From assembly GCA_964445815.1 (NCBI GenBank), contig CAYULW010000003.1:124001-188000 (forward strand): a stretch of DNA of 64,000 bases, in the 5' to 3' direction. The stretch comes from CAYULW01 sp964445815. GTDB taxonomy: Bacteria; Bacteroidota; Bacteroidia; Flavobacteriales_E; Vicingaceae. The notes beneath the pieces are model-generated. The model worked only from the letters and a program-made list of their open reading frames with translations, was not told the origin of the DNA and did no database searches. Within the stretch, counting starts at the first letter, position 1. The number at the start of each line of letters is the position of its first letter. The translations under genes were made by a program, and so were the position numbers. Of the stretch, positions 1-11,400 are shown piece by piece.

Positions 1-83
1 GCTTCCGAAAAGTAGGAGGATAGGGTTTCCACTTTTGAGTAATATCTTCCATCAATAGGAGAAATGGCATGTAAAGCACTCAT
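1..83 (-). CDS. purB: Adenylosuccinate lyase, N-terminal fragment (cut by window edge)
   Basis: Reading the minus strand from an ATG at 83 gives 27 codons with no stop before the window edge. The peptide contains ALHAISPIDGRY and ends ETLSSYFSE, the characteristic N-terminus of bacterial adenylosuccinate lyase. That enzyme removes fumarate from SAICAR and adenylosuccinate in purine synthesis. The ATG overlaps the TGA stop of the upstream peptidase gene (ATGA, four bases), so the two are probably translationally coupled. Only the N-terminus is visible, so catalytic residues cannot be checked; the family call rests on this short signature. Confidence 0.8.
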   Translation of the reverse strand, partial: MSALHAISPIDGRYYSKVETLSSYFSE

Positions 84-1798
84 GAATTTAATGTTTTTTG
101 AATTTCAGCATAAACGAAGTTCATCAATTCTTTGATGTAAGTTTCAGTAAAGTTGAATGAAATTCCTGCAGTAGCATAAACTTCTCCAATGGTTCTTGTA
201 TAACCAAGTGATAAAGCCTTTTTGTACTGTTCTATTGTTGTCTTTGGATTTTCTTTATAATTTTTCCATAGGGCAATGGCACCAAGCTGAGCCATTCCGT
301 ATTCTATGTAGTAAAACGGCACTTCAAACAAGTGTAGCTGTTTTTGCCAAAGGTTTCTTTTGCTGACTAACTCATCTTTCCAGTCAATTACATCTGAGCC
401 GAATTGATCCATAAGACTTAACCAATAAGTCTCCCTATCTTCAATACTATGATCAGGGTTCAAGTAAATCCAATGTTGAAATTTGTCGATACATGCTACC
501 CATGGCAGAGTAGAAATAACATCCAAGAGTTGATCTCTTTTGGCACGCTTCAAATCGTCTTCATTGTCAAAGAATACATCCCAATGATCCATGCTAATGA
601 GTTCCATACCCATAGAGGCAAGTTCGGCAATTTCTGAAGTTAAGCTCTTGAACTCAACGAGTTCAAGAGGATGGCTCAGTACAGAATGGATGGCATGGCC
701 ACCCTCGTGTACCATTGTGGTTACATCTCTAAAAGACCCCACGGCATTCATGTATATGAAAGGTAAGCCACTTTCATAAAGCGGATAGTTAAAACCGCCC
801 GGTGCTTTGCCTTTTTTGGATTCCAAATCAAGGTGTTTTTTAGCCTTCATGTGGCTGAGACATTCCCCAAAGAAAGGATCAATTCGATTAAAACATTCAA
901 TTGTTTTAGACAATAACTCTTCTCCGGTTTCAAAGGGTTTAAGCGGGGCTTCATTGTGTATATCTACGGCAGTGTCCCAAGGTTTCAGTTCAGTCAAACC
1001 AAGTTGCTTTTTTCTGTAATTGCTCAGTTGGTTCATTATAGGAACGACTTCTTTAGCAACTGCATTATGGATTTGGTAGCAATCATCAACTGTATAGTCA
1101 AATCTGCCCATTGCTTTGAACATATAGTCCCTATAATTGTCAAAGTCAGCGTTCTTCGCAACCTGAGTTCTAAGTTGAATCAGGTGGTTGTACAAATCAT
1201 TGAGTTCTTCAATAACAGCATTTCTTGCATCTTGAATAAGATGATAGACATTCTTACGAACTGACCTATCTGTATGCTTCAGAAATTTGCTAGCCTGCTG
1301 AAGAGTATATTCTTCACTTTTATACTCAATGTTTAGTCCGGCGGCTATTGTACCGAACTTCTGAGCATCTTCTTCCAATTGTGTTTGGAGAGGGATGTTC
1401 TTTTCTCTAAAGAGTTCAATCTGAGTTTTTATCGCTCTTAACATGACGGCGAAGTCTTCTCCTTTAAGTTGAGATGCAAATTCTGATCCAATCAGCTTCT
1501 TGTTCAGCCGATCTTCATAGGGTGCAATTTTTGGATTAATCTCTTGTACATAAAACTGAAAAGCTTTGGCATACTCCGCATCATTGGTATCAATGTTCAT
1601 TTTGATGTATCGCCAAGCAAAATCTTCAGACAGCACAGCTTCTAATTCGCTGCGATCTTTTAACCATTGCAACAACTCTGCCTTAGTGCCAAGTGTCCTA
1701 TTTTCTAATTCTTCAAGCTTATTTTTTATGGAAGCCCAATTGATTTCGAAGTCATTATCTACATAGCTTCTTTTTAAAGGCGGATGTATTTGGCTCAT
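80..1798 (-). CDS. M3 family oligoendopeptidase (PepF-like zinc peptidase)
   Basis: About 572 residues, the usual size for M3 oligoendopeptidases, which cleave short peptides in the cytoplasm. The zinc site is visible: MVHEGGHAIHS supplies HExxH (HEGGH), and a downstream ELASMGMELIS segment supplies the expected third ligand (Glu). No signal peptide is seen. An open frame extends 19 codons upstream to 1855, but that part lies inside the preceding gene. The ATG at 1798, giving MSQIHPPLKRSYV, follows the upstream stop by only four bases and has a purine-rich AGGAAGAGGAAAA leader, so I chose it. It sits in an apparent operon between a DUF5606 gene and purB. The exact peptide substrates cannot be inferred. 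Confidence 0.9.
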   Translation of the reverse strand: MSQIHPPLKRSYVDNDFEINWASIKNKLEELENRTLGTKAELLQWLKDRSELEAVLSEDFAWRYIKMNIDTNDAEYAKAFQFYVQEINPKIAPYEDRLNKKLIGSEFASQLKGEDFAVMLRAIKTQIELFREKNIPLQTQLEEDAQKFGTIAAGLNIEYKSEEYTLQQASKFLKHTDRSVRKNVYHLIQDARNAVIEELNDLYNHLIQLRTQVAKNADFDNYRDYMFKAMGRFDYTVDDCYQIHNAVAKEVVPIMNQLSNYRKKQLGLTELKPWDTAVDIHNEAPLKPFETGEELLSKTIECFNRIDPFFGECLSHMKAKKHLDLESKKGKAPGGFNYPLYESGLPFIYMNAVGSFRDVTTMVHEGGHAIHSVLSHPLELVEFKSLTSEIAELASMGMELISMDHWDVFFDNEDDLKRAKRDQLLDVISTLPWVACIDKFQHWIYLNPDHSIEDRETYWLSLMDQFGSDVIDWKDELVSKRNLWQKQLHLFEVPFYYIEYGMAQLGAIALWKNYKENPKTTIEQYKKALSLGYTRTIGEVYATAGISFNFTETYIKELMNFVYAEIQKTLNS

Positions 1799-1802
1799 AA
1801 TT

Positions 1803-2342
1803 TTATTTTCCTCTTCCTGCCGACTTGGTAATTTTTGCACCTCCTTTAGCAGCACTTGGTTTTTGTTGTGCTACTTTTTTTGTCTGTGTTGTTTTCTTTT
1901 TAGCGGCTACTTTTTTATTGCTTTTAGCTTCTTCTTTCTCACCCTCGCCTTCTTCTTTCTCTTTTTCCAGTAAGCCTTTTTCAAGCAGCAAATTATACCA
2001 CTGCACTAGTTTCTTCAGGTCAGAGTGATATACACGATCTTCGTCAATATTGGGTAAAACAGTTTTTATATAATCCAAAAGCTCTTGGTGAGCACCTTTG
2101 TGAGAAATACAAGACTTGCCCTCTTCTTTTTTGTATATGGCTTCGAAAACTTCTGTAAGTGGAACATCTTCATCAAAAGTGTAAATGCTAATGTCTTCTA
2201 GAGAGCTGACTCTTTGCGTGCCTTGAACAGGAAAGCGTTTGCCATCTATAAGAGATTCTACAATAATGCCATTTTTGGATTGGGTGATAATCTTAGATAA
2301 GCCTGGTTTGCCTGAAATGGAAATAATGCCTGAAAGCTTCAT
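1803..2342 (-). CDS. DUF5606-family protein with Lys/Ala-rich tail
   Basis: A protein of 179 residues. The N-terminus (SGIISISGKPGLSKII, then a segment with SLIDGKRFPV and a following VSSLEDISIYT) matches the conserved Bacteroidota DUF5606 domain as I know it. It is followed by a helical region to about residue 130. The last 45 or so residues are low-complexity Glu/Lys then Lys/Ala/Thr, a basic tail that might bind nucleic acid. The molecular function is not established. It is the first gene of the minus-strand run leading into the peptidase and purB, with a 4-base gap to the next start. No signal peptide or membrane segment is seen. Confidence 0.75.
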   Translation of the reverse strand: MKLSGIISISGKPGLSKIITQSKNGIIVESLIDGKRFPVQGTQRVSSLEDISIYTFDEDVPLTEVFEAIYKKEEGKSCISHKGAHQELLDYIKTVLPNIDEDRVYHSDLKKLVQWYNLLLEKGLLEKEKEEGEGEKEEAKSNKKVAAKKKTTQTKKVAQQKPSAAKGGAKITKSAGRGK

Positions 2343-2440
2343 GAAATGAATTTAAATTTTAGGGGTAAAGATATGAAATACTGCTTTTGCAAATAAAGCA
2401 TTTGCAGCAACTATATGAAATTATTCAACGTCTAATTATA

Positions 2441-2456
2441 TAAGATTATAATCTTA
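2441..2456. promoter_or_regulatory. 16-bp perfect palindrome upstream of the giant adhesin gene
   Basis: TAAGATTATAATCTTA is a perfect inverted repeat (8 + 8) lying 27 bases before the preferred ATG of the giant gene and followed by TTTT. It is in the right place to be an operator or a 5' leader hairpin. It is entirely A/T apart from one G and one C, so a strong RNA hairpin is unlikely. The role is inferred from position only. Confidence 0.35.
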
Positions 2457-2483
2457 TTTTAGTTGGCTGGTAAATATCATTCT

Positions 2484-5400
2484 ATGAGCAGGATTTTGCA
2501 CTTTTTCACCATATTGTTTATTGCATTCTTTTTTCTAATACCTAATCAAGTAAAGGCGACCCATATTATGGGAGGTGAGGTCACGTGGGAATGTAATGGC
2601 TCGGGACAATATGTATTTACATTTAAAATATACCGTGATTGCAGTGGTTCTTTTAATGGGTTTCCTAATAGCTCTTTTTCTTTATATAATGGTAGTACTG
2701 GTGTTAGGATCAGAACGCTTACAGAAAATGCTGCTTTAAGTCAAGACAATGATATTGTTCCTCCATGTAGAGGTGGTAGTCCGTTTAGCTGTGGAACTGG
2801 AAATGGAGATCCCGAAGTCGTTAAAGAATTTGTAAGGGTGATGAATCCTGTTACTTTGACTGGAACACCTCCCGTTGGCGGATGGGTGGTGACTTATAGT
2901 GATAATGCCAGAAATGCAAATGATAACTTGGTCAATAGCTCATCTCAAGGCATGACACTCAGAGCTAAAATTTATAATCATGCTGATTTTGTACCCGGAA
3001 CATGTGTAGATAATTCTCCTAAGTTTAGAGAGAGAGCAACAAGCATGTTGTGTTTGAATAGTACTTTTACTTATAACCACAATGCTACGGATGATGAACT
3101 GGACTCTTTGGTCTATGAGTGGGATCAGCCTTTAGATAATTTTACAGGAAACTATAATGAAGGAACAAATCCGTCATTTTTGTCATTTGTCAACCCTCTC
3201 ACTTTTAATAATCCCTTTCCGGGCCCTGAAGCACTGGACCTAACGTCTGGAGAAATTACAGTAACTCCTAATCAATTGGGTAAATATGTTTCTTGTGTTA
3301 AAGTAAGTGCCTACAAATGTGGTGCGAAAGTGGCGGAGATATACAGAGAGTTACAATCGGTTGTTTTTGATTGTGGATTGAACGTTCGACCTCCAACTAA
3401 ACCGATAATTACTCCACCATTCAATAACAATACAAGTTTTAAGGATACGGTAAGGGCTGGGGATTTGGTAACGTTTAACATTACAGCAGATGACGTTGCT
3501 AGCTTAGATTTGGTTTCCATTCCACCCTATTTTGGTGACAGTTTATCTTTATTTGTTTCAGGACTGCAATGGGGAGCCAATTTAACAGATCCGAATACTG
3601 GGTGCATCAATCCACCCTGTGCGACCTTATCGCAAAGTCCGCCAATCAAATCAAACTTAACTTTAAATGAGACGTTTACATGGCAAACGGATTGTAATCA
3701 TGTATCATTCACAGATCGTTGTGTAAGTGGTCAGAACACCTATAACTTTGTTCTGACTGTTCAAGATGATGAATGTAATTACCCACAATTAACCATTGCA
3801 ACCATTTCAATTACTGTTGTAGGAGATAGTGTTATTCTATCACCGAAATTAAACTGCGTAGATGTCCAGACAAACGGAGATGTTTCTTTGGATTGGAATA
3901 CTACGCCAAACATTAACAGTTCTTTTACAGCTTGGCTAATTTATTCCTCAACTGATCGTAATGGTCCTTTTACACTTATTGATAGTATTAAAAATTACAA
4001 TACCACCACTTACACGCATGTTGGAGCCGGTGCAGATCAGCAACAGCGTTTTTATCATGTGCGTTCCCGCTCAGGCTGCAAAGGGGTGGTGGTTAATGTG
4101 GCTCGGGATACAGTAGGGACAATTTTTGTTGACCCTGTGACTAACCCAACCACTGTAGATGTGAACTGGACACCCTTATCAAGTCCAAACCCAACGGGTT
4201 CGGCTAGCCAATACAATGTGTTCAGAGAGTATCCACTTGGAAGTGGTTTAAATGCTTATACCAATACTTCAAATACTACAATTGCGGAAAACTTCCCCAT
4301 TTGTGAAGATGATGTGAGATACAGGGTACAATTATCCAATCCTACAGAAGGGTGTGTTTCCAGATCAAATATTGCGGATTATCGTTTCAAATTTCCGGAT
4401 CCTCAAACCAATTTTTCTTTTCCCGCCAATTCTTGTCCTCAGACAGTGGTCAATTTCACAAATCTGACGACAATAACAGGTGGAACCATTACTTATACTT
4501 GGGATTTTGGAGATGGTTCAGGCACCTCTAACGCTACCAGCCCTACACATACCTATTCTTCTCCCGGTACATACAATGTGGTCCTGACTGCTAATTCGGG
4601 AAAGGGCTGTGACTCTACATTGATACAAGCTATAACAATTACTTTCCCGGATGCAGATGCAGGGCCCAACCGATCCATTTGCCCCGGAGGGTCGGTTCAA
4701 ATCGGTGGCTCTCCCACTTCAACTACGGCAGGTGTAACCTACTCTTGGTCACCGGCTGGAAGTTTGAATAATCCGAGTTTGGCAAATCCAACAGCCAGCC
4801 CGTCTTCTACAACAGTATACACCGTCACAGTAACAGACCCAAGTGGATGTACAAATACCGATCAGGTAACGGTGAATGTGAATGCCGTACCGACAGCGGA
4901 TGCGGGTACTCCACAAACGATATGTGAAGGGACCTCAACATTAATAGGGGGCTCACCGACAGGACCTGCGGGAGCGACTTATGCATGGAGCAACGGAACA
5001 AGTTTGGATGATGCGACCTTGGCCAACCCGACAGCCAGCCCAACAGTAACAACTACTTATACAGTAACAGTGACTAGTGGTGTCAACTGCTCAGCTACGG
5101 ATCAGGTGACCATAACCGTGATTAATCAACCGGATGCTAATGCCGGAGCAGATCAAAGCATTTGTCCAGGAGGAAGTGTTTTGATCGGAGGTTCTCCTAC
5201 ATCTTTAAGTGCAGGAGCTACATTTGCGTGGTCACCTTCAGCAAGTTTGAGTAATGCCAGCATAGCCAATCCAACAGCCAGTCCAACAACAACAACAACT
5301 TATACTGTTACAGTAACTGCGACCAATGGCTGTACCAATACGGATGATGTGACAGTGAATGTGAATTCGGCTCCAAATGCAGATGCAGGTTTAGCAAGTT

Positions 5401-8400
5401 ATGATATTTGTATTGGAGGGGCAATTCAAATTGGAGGAGCGTCGACAGGAACAAATCCTTTGACTTATGCTTGGAATAATGGCGGAAGTTTGAGTGCAAC
5501 GAATATTCAAAATCCAATAGCTAATCCTTCTGTAACAACGATTTATACTTTAACGGTAACTGATGGAAATGGCTGTACTTCAACCGATTTAACAACGGTG
5601 AATGTCAATTCATTACCTACTGCCAATGCGGGAGCAGACCAGACCATCTGTGAAGGAAGTTCTACCGGTATAGGTTCCACACCGATTGGTGGAAATACAT
5701 ATGCCTGGGATAATGCAACATCTTTGAATAATGCGAACATTGCGAATCCAACAGCGAGTCCGATAGTAACCACAATCTATACCGTCACTGTAACAAGTGG
5801 TGCAAATTGTACAGCTACTGATCAGGTGACCATAACCGTTAACCCCACTCCAACAGTAGATGCCGGAGCAGATCAGACGATTTGTAATGGTAACCCCGTT
5901 CAGATTGGTGGTTCACCAACTTCAGGTTCCGTTGGAGCAACCTTTGCTTGGAATAATGGAGCCTCATTGAGCAATGCTAGTGCGGCTAACCCAATGGCCA
6001 GTCCGACGGTAACGACGGTTTATACGGTGACCGTGACGGATGGAAACGGCTGTACAGCAACAGATGATGTAACTGTTTTTGTGAATAACAATCCAACAAC
6101 CGATGCGGGAGCAGACCAAACGATTTGTGATGGAGCTAATGCGGTGATAGGCGGTAGCCCAACCGGTCCTGCGGGATCAACTTATGCATGGAGCAATGGA
6201 GCGAGTTTGAATGATGCGACTTTGGCGAATCCAACGGCGAGTCCAACGGTGACAACGACATACACTGTGACCGTGACCAGTGGATTAAATTGTACAGCTA
6301 CGGACCAAGTGACCATAACAGTCAATCCGAATCCGGATGCCGATGCCGGAGCCGATCAAACAATCTGTAATGGGGGTTCAGTTCAAATCGGTGGCTCACC
6401 GACATCCACCATAGTGGGAGCAACCTTTGCTTGGGATAATGGAGCAAGTTTGAGTAATGCCGGCATAGCCAATCCAACAGCAAGTCCTGCCACGACAACA
6501 ACCTATACGGTAACCGTAACTCATCCGAATGGCTGTACAAACACGGATGATGTAACGGTTACAGTGAATAGTTTACCCAATGTAGATGCCGGAGCCGATC
6601 AATCCATATGTATAGGCGGTTCGGTACAAATAGGCGGTAGTCCAACTGGTCCCGTTGGTTCGACTTATTCTTGGGATAATGGAGCCAGTCTTTCAAGTTC
6701 TACAATTGCTAACCCAACAGCAAATCCTTCAACCACCACAACCTATACGGTAACCGTAACAGATGTAAATGGCTGTACGGAGACAGATGACATTACGGTA
6801 ACAGTAAATACCTTGCCGACAGCTGATGCAGGAGCAGATCAGACGATCTGTGATGGAGAATCAATACAAATAGGTGGCAGCCCAACCGGCCCTGCAGGGG
6901 CGACCTATCAGTGGAACAATGTGGCTTCATTGAGTAGTGGTACAGCAGCTAATCCTATGGCCACCCCAAATACTACAACGACTTACACAGTAACAGTAAC
7001 GAATGGTAACAACTGTACGTCAACCGATCAGGTGATCGTAACCGTTAACCCCACTCCAACAGTAGATGCCGGAACAGATCAGACGATTTGTAATGGCAAT
7101 CCTGTTCAGATAGGGGGAGCACCAACATCAACAACAACAGGAGCAACCTTTGCTTGGGACAATGGAGCGAGTTTGAGTAATGCAAGTATCGCGAATCCTA
7201 CAGCAACTCCTTTAATCACTACTATTTACACGGTGACTGTGACACATCCTAACGGTTGTACAGCTACCGACGATGTAACTGTTTTTGTCAATAACAATCC
7301 AACAGCCGATGCGGGAGCAGATCAAACGATTTGTGATGGAGCTAATGCGGTGATAGGTGGCAGTCCAACCGGTCCTGCGGGATCAACTTATGCATGGAGC
7401 AATGGAGCGAGTTTGAATGATGCGACTTTGGCGAATCCAACGGCGAGTCCAACGGTGACAACGACATACACTGTGACCGTGACCAGTGGATTAAATTGTA
7501 CAGCTACGGACCAAGTGACCATAACAGTCAATCCGAATCCGGATGCCGATGCCGGAGCCGATCAAACAATCTGTAATGGGGGTTCAGTTCAAATCGGTGG
7601 CTCACCGACATCCACCATAGTGGGAGCAACCTTTGCTTGGGATAATGGAGCAAGTTTGAGTAATGCCGGCATAGCCAATCCAACAGCAAGTCCTGCCACG
7701 ACAACAACCTATACGGTAACCGTAACTCATCCGAATGGCTGTACAAACACGGATGATGTAACGGTTACAGTGAATAGTTTACCCAATGTAGATGCCGGAG
7801 CCGATCAATCCATATGTATAGGCGGTTCGGTACAAATAGGCGGTAGTCCAACTGGTCCCGTTGGTTCGACTTATTCTTGGGATAATGGAGCCAGTCTTTC
7901 AAGTTCTACAATTGCTAACCCAACAGCAAATCCTTCAACCACCACAACCTATACGGTAACCGTAACAGATGTAAATGGCTGTACGGAGACAGATGACATT
8001 ACGGTAACAGTAAATACCTTGCCGACAGCTGATGCAGGAGCAGATCAGACGATCTGTGATGGAGAATCAATACAAATAGGTGGCAGCCCAACCGGCCCTG
8101 CAGGGGCGACCTATCAGTGGAACAATGTGGCTTCATTGAGTAGTGGTACAGCAGCTAATCCTATGGCCACCCCAAATACTACAACGACTTACACAGTAAC
8201 AGTAACGAATGGTAACAACTGTACGTCAACCGATCAGGTGATCGTAACCGTTAACCCCACTCCAACAGTAGATGCCGGAACAGATCAGACGATTTGTAAT
8301 GGCAATCCTGTTCAGATAGGGGGAGCACCGACATCAACAACAGCAGGAGCAACCTTTGCTTGGGACAATGGGGCGAGTTTGAGTAATCCAACTATTGCGA

Positions 8401-11400
8401 ACCCTATTGCCAATCCATCTGTCGCAACGGTCTATACAGTTACGGTCACTCATCCTAACGGTTGTACAGCAACGGATGATGTATTGGTATCAGTTAATGG
8501 TTTACCTCCGGTAGATGCAGGAGCGGATCAAACAATCTGTATTGGAACCAATGCAGTTATTGGCGGTAGTCCTACAGGACCTGCTGGTTCATCTTATGCT
8601 TGGGATAATGGAGCAACCTTATCAAGTAATTCGGTGGCGAATCCAACAGCAAGCCCAACTAGTACAACAATATATACCGTAACTGTAACAGATATCAATG
8701 GCTGTACGGGAACAGATAATGTGACCATTACAGTAAGTCCTTTTCCCGATGTTGATGCAGGACCGAATAGAACCATTTGTGAGGGAGATAATATTCAAAT
8801 CGGTGGCTCACCAACATCAACGACTGCAGGAGCAACATTTGCTTGGGATAATGCAGGTAGTCTGGATGATCCGACTTTAGCGAATCCAACCGCAAATCCT
8901 ATTGTAACAACAACTTACACGGTTATTGTTACTCATCCCAATGGTTGTACTTTATCCGATAACATGACGGTGAATGTCAATCCTGCTCCTGCTACAGATG
9001 CAGGTCCTGATCAGGCGCTTTGTATAGGTTCATCTGTAATGATTGGTGGAAGCCCAACCGGTCCTGTTGGTTCGACTTATGCTTGGGATAATATGGCAAG
9101 TTTGAACGATCCAACTTTAGCTAACCCTACAGCAACCCCTTCGATAACTACAACCTATACCGTAACTGTGACAGATCTAAACTTCTGTACGAATACTGAT
9201 GATGTGACCATCACGGTTAACCCTCTTCCTGTGGTAGATGCGGGAGCAGATCAAACGATTTGTGACGGAGATAACGCTGTGATCGGTGGTAGCCCTACAG
9301 GCCCTGCCGGATCAACCTTTGCATGGGACAATGGAGCAAGTTTGTCCAGTACAAGTACAGCCAATCCGACTGCTAATCCAACGGTAACAACAACCTATAC
9401 AGTGACTGTGACCGATGTGAATGGTTGTGTAAATACGGATCAGGTAGTGATCACTGTGAATCCGGTTCCGGATGTGGATGCCGGAGCGGATCAGACCATT
9501 TGTGATGCTCAGTCAGTGCTAATTGGTGGTTCACCAACATCAACAGTAGCTGGAGCTATCTTTGCCTGGGATAATGGAACGAGTTTGGATAATGCAACAA
9601 TCGCAAATCCGACAGCGAGTCCTGCAACAACAACTACTTATACAGTAACGGTGACCCATCCGAATGGCTGTACAGCGACAGATGCAGTCGTTGTAACAGT
9701 CAATGCTTTACCTAATGCAGATGCAGGAGTTGACCAAAACTTATGTATAGGTTCTTCAACATCAATTGGCGGCAGTCCAACCGGTCCTGCCAGTTCTACC
9801 TTTGTCTGGGACAATGGAACAAGTTTATCAAGCACAAGTGATCCGAATCCAACCGCAAATCCGGTAGTGACCACGACCTATACAGTAACGGTCACAGATG
9901 GTAACGGATGTACCAATACCGATCAGGTGGTCATCACGGTTATACCTGTACCAGATGCAGATGCCGGGGCAGATCAAACCATTTGCGACGGACAATCTAT
10001 TGCGATTGGCGGCTCACCAACTTCAACAGTTGTAGGAGCGACATTCAGTTGGGACAATGGAACAAGCTTAAGTGCAACAAATGTATCTAACCCTACTGCG
10101 AATCCAAATACAACGACGACCTATACGGTTACAGTCACTCATCCAAATGGCTGTACAGCAACGGATGCGGTAGTCGTAACAGTGAATCCATTGCCTAATG
10201 CAGACGCGGGTCCTGATCAGGCGCTTTGTATAGGCGGATCAGTTCAGATAGGCGGCAGTCCAACTGGTCCTGCTGGAACAAGTTTCACTTGGGATAACGC
10301 AGCAACATTAAGCAGTGCGACAGACCCTAACCCTATTGCAACTCCAAACATTACAACAATTTATTCAGTGACCGTTACTGATGGAAATGGATGTACCAAT
10401 ACCGATCAGATGACTGTGACAGTTAATCCTCTTCCATTCGCAGATGCGGGGCCTGATATAACAATTTGTTTGGGTGAAACAACTGTAATTGGAGGAAGTC
10501 CTACAGGTCCTGCAGGCTCCACATATGAGTGGTTTGATGGTGTTACTATTAGCAACTTTAAAATCCCTAATTTACCTGTTTCTCCTATAGTCACTACAAC
10601 ATATACTGTGACCGTAACTGATGTGAATGGATGTACCAATACAGATCAGGTTACTGTGACGGTCTTACCTGTTCCTGACGTCGATGCAGGTCCTGATCAA
10701 ACTATATGTGCAAATGGAAGTGTGTTAATTGGCGGTTCACCAACATCAATGATAATTGGAGCTACTTTTGCCTGGGATAATGGAGCAACATTGAGTAGTA
10801 CAATAGACGCTAACCCAACCGCAAGCCCATCAGTTACGACGACCTATACGGTCACGGTAACCCATCCGAATGGCTGTACAGCGACAGATGCTGTAGTCGT
10901 AACAGTGAATCCATTGCCTAGTGCAAATGCGGGTGTAGATCAGGATTTATGTATTGGTTCTTCAACAAGCATTGGCGGCAGTCCAACTGGTCCTGCCGGT
11001 TCGACCTTTGCCTGGGACAATGGAACAAGTTTATCAAGCACAAGTGATCCGAATCCAACCGCAAATCCGGTAGTGACCACGACCTATACAGTAACGGTCA
11101 CAGATGGTAACGGATGTACCAATACCGATCAGGTGGTCATCACGGTTATACCTGTACCAGATGCAGATGCCGGGGCAGATCAAACCATTTGCGACGGACA
11201 ATCTATTGCGATTGGCGGCTCACCAACTTCAACAGTTGTAGGAGCGACATTCAGTTGGGACAATGGAACAAGCTTAAGTGCAACAAATGTATCTAACCCT
11301 ACTGCGAATCCAAATACAACGACGACCTATACGGTTACAGTCACTCATCCAAATGGCTGTACAGCAACGGATGCGGTAGTCGTAACAGTGAATCCATTGC

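Noticed and set aside
1799..1855. N-terminal extension of the M3 peptidase to 1855
   Set aside because: It overlaps the upstream gene, whereas the ATG at 1798 follows that gene's stop with a purine-rich leader.
6322..7746. Two identical 72-residue minus-strand ORFs at 6322-6540 and 7528-7746
   Set aside because: They are antisense shadows of the giant adhesin; their identity is explained by the 965-bp duplication of the coding strand.
9908..11296. Two identical 60-residue plus-strand ORFs at 9908 and 11114
   Set aside because: They are in a wrong frame of the adhesin repeats and are identical only because of the 399-bp duplication.
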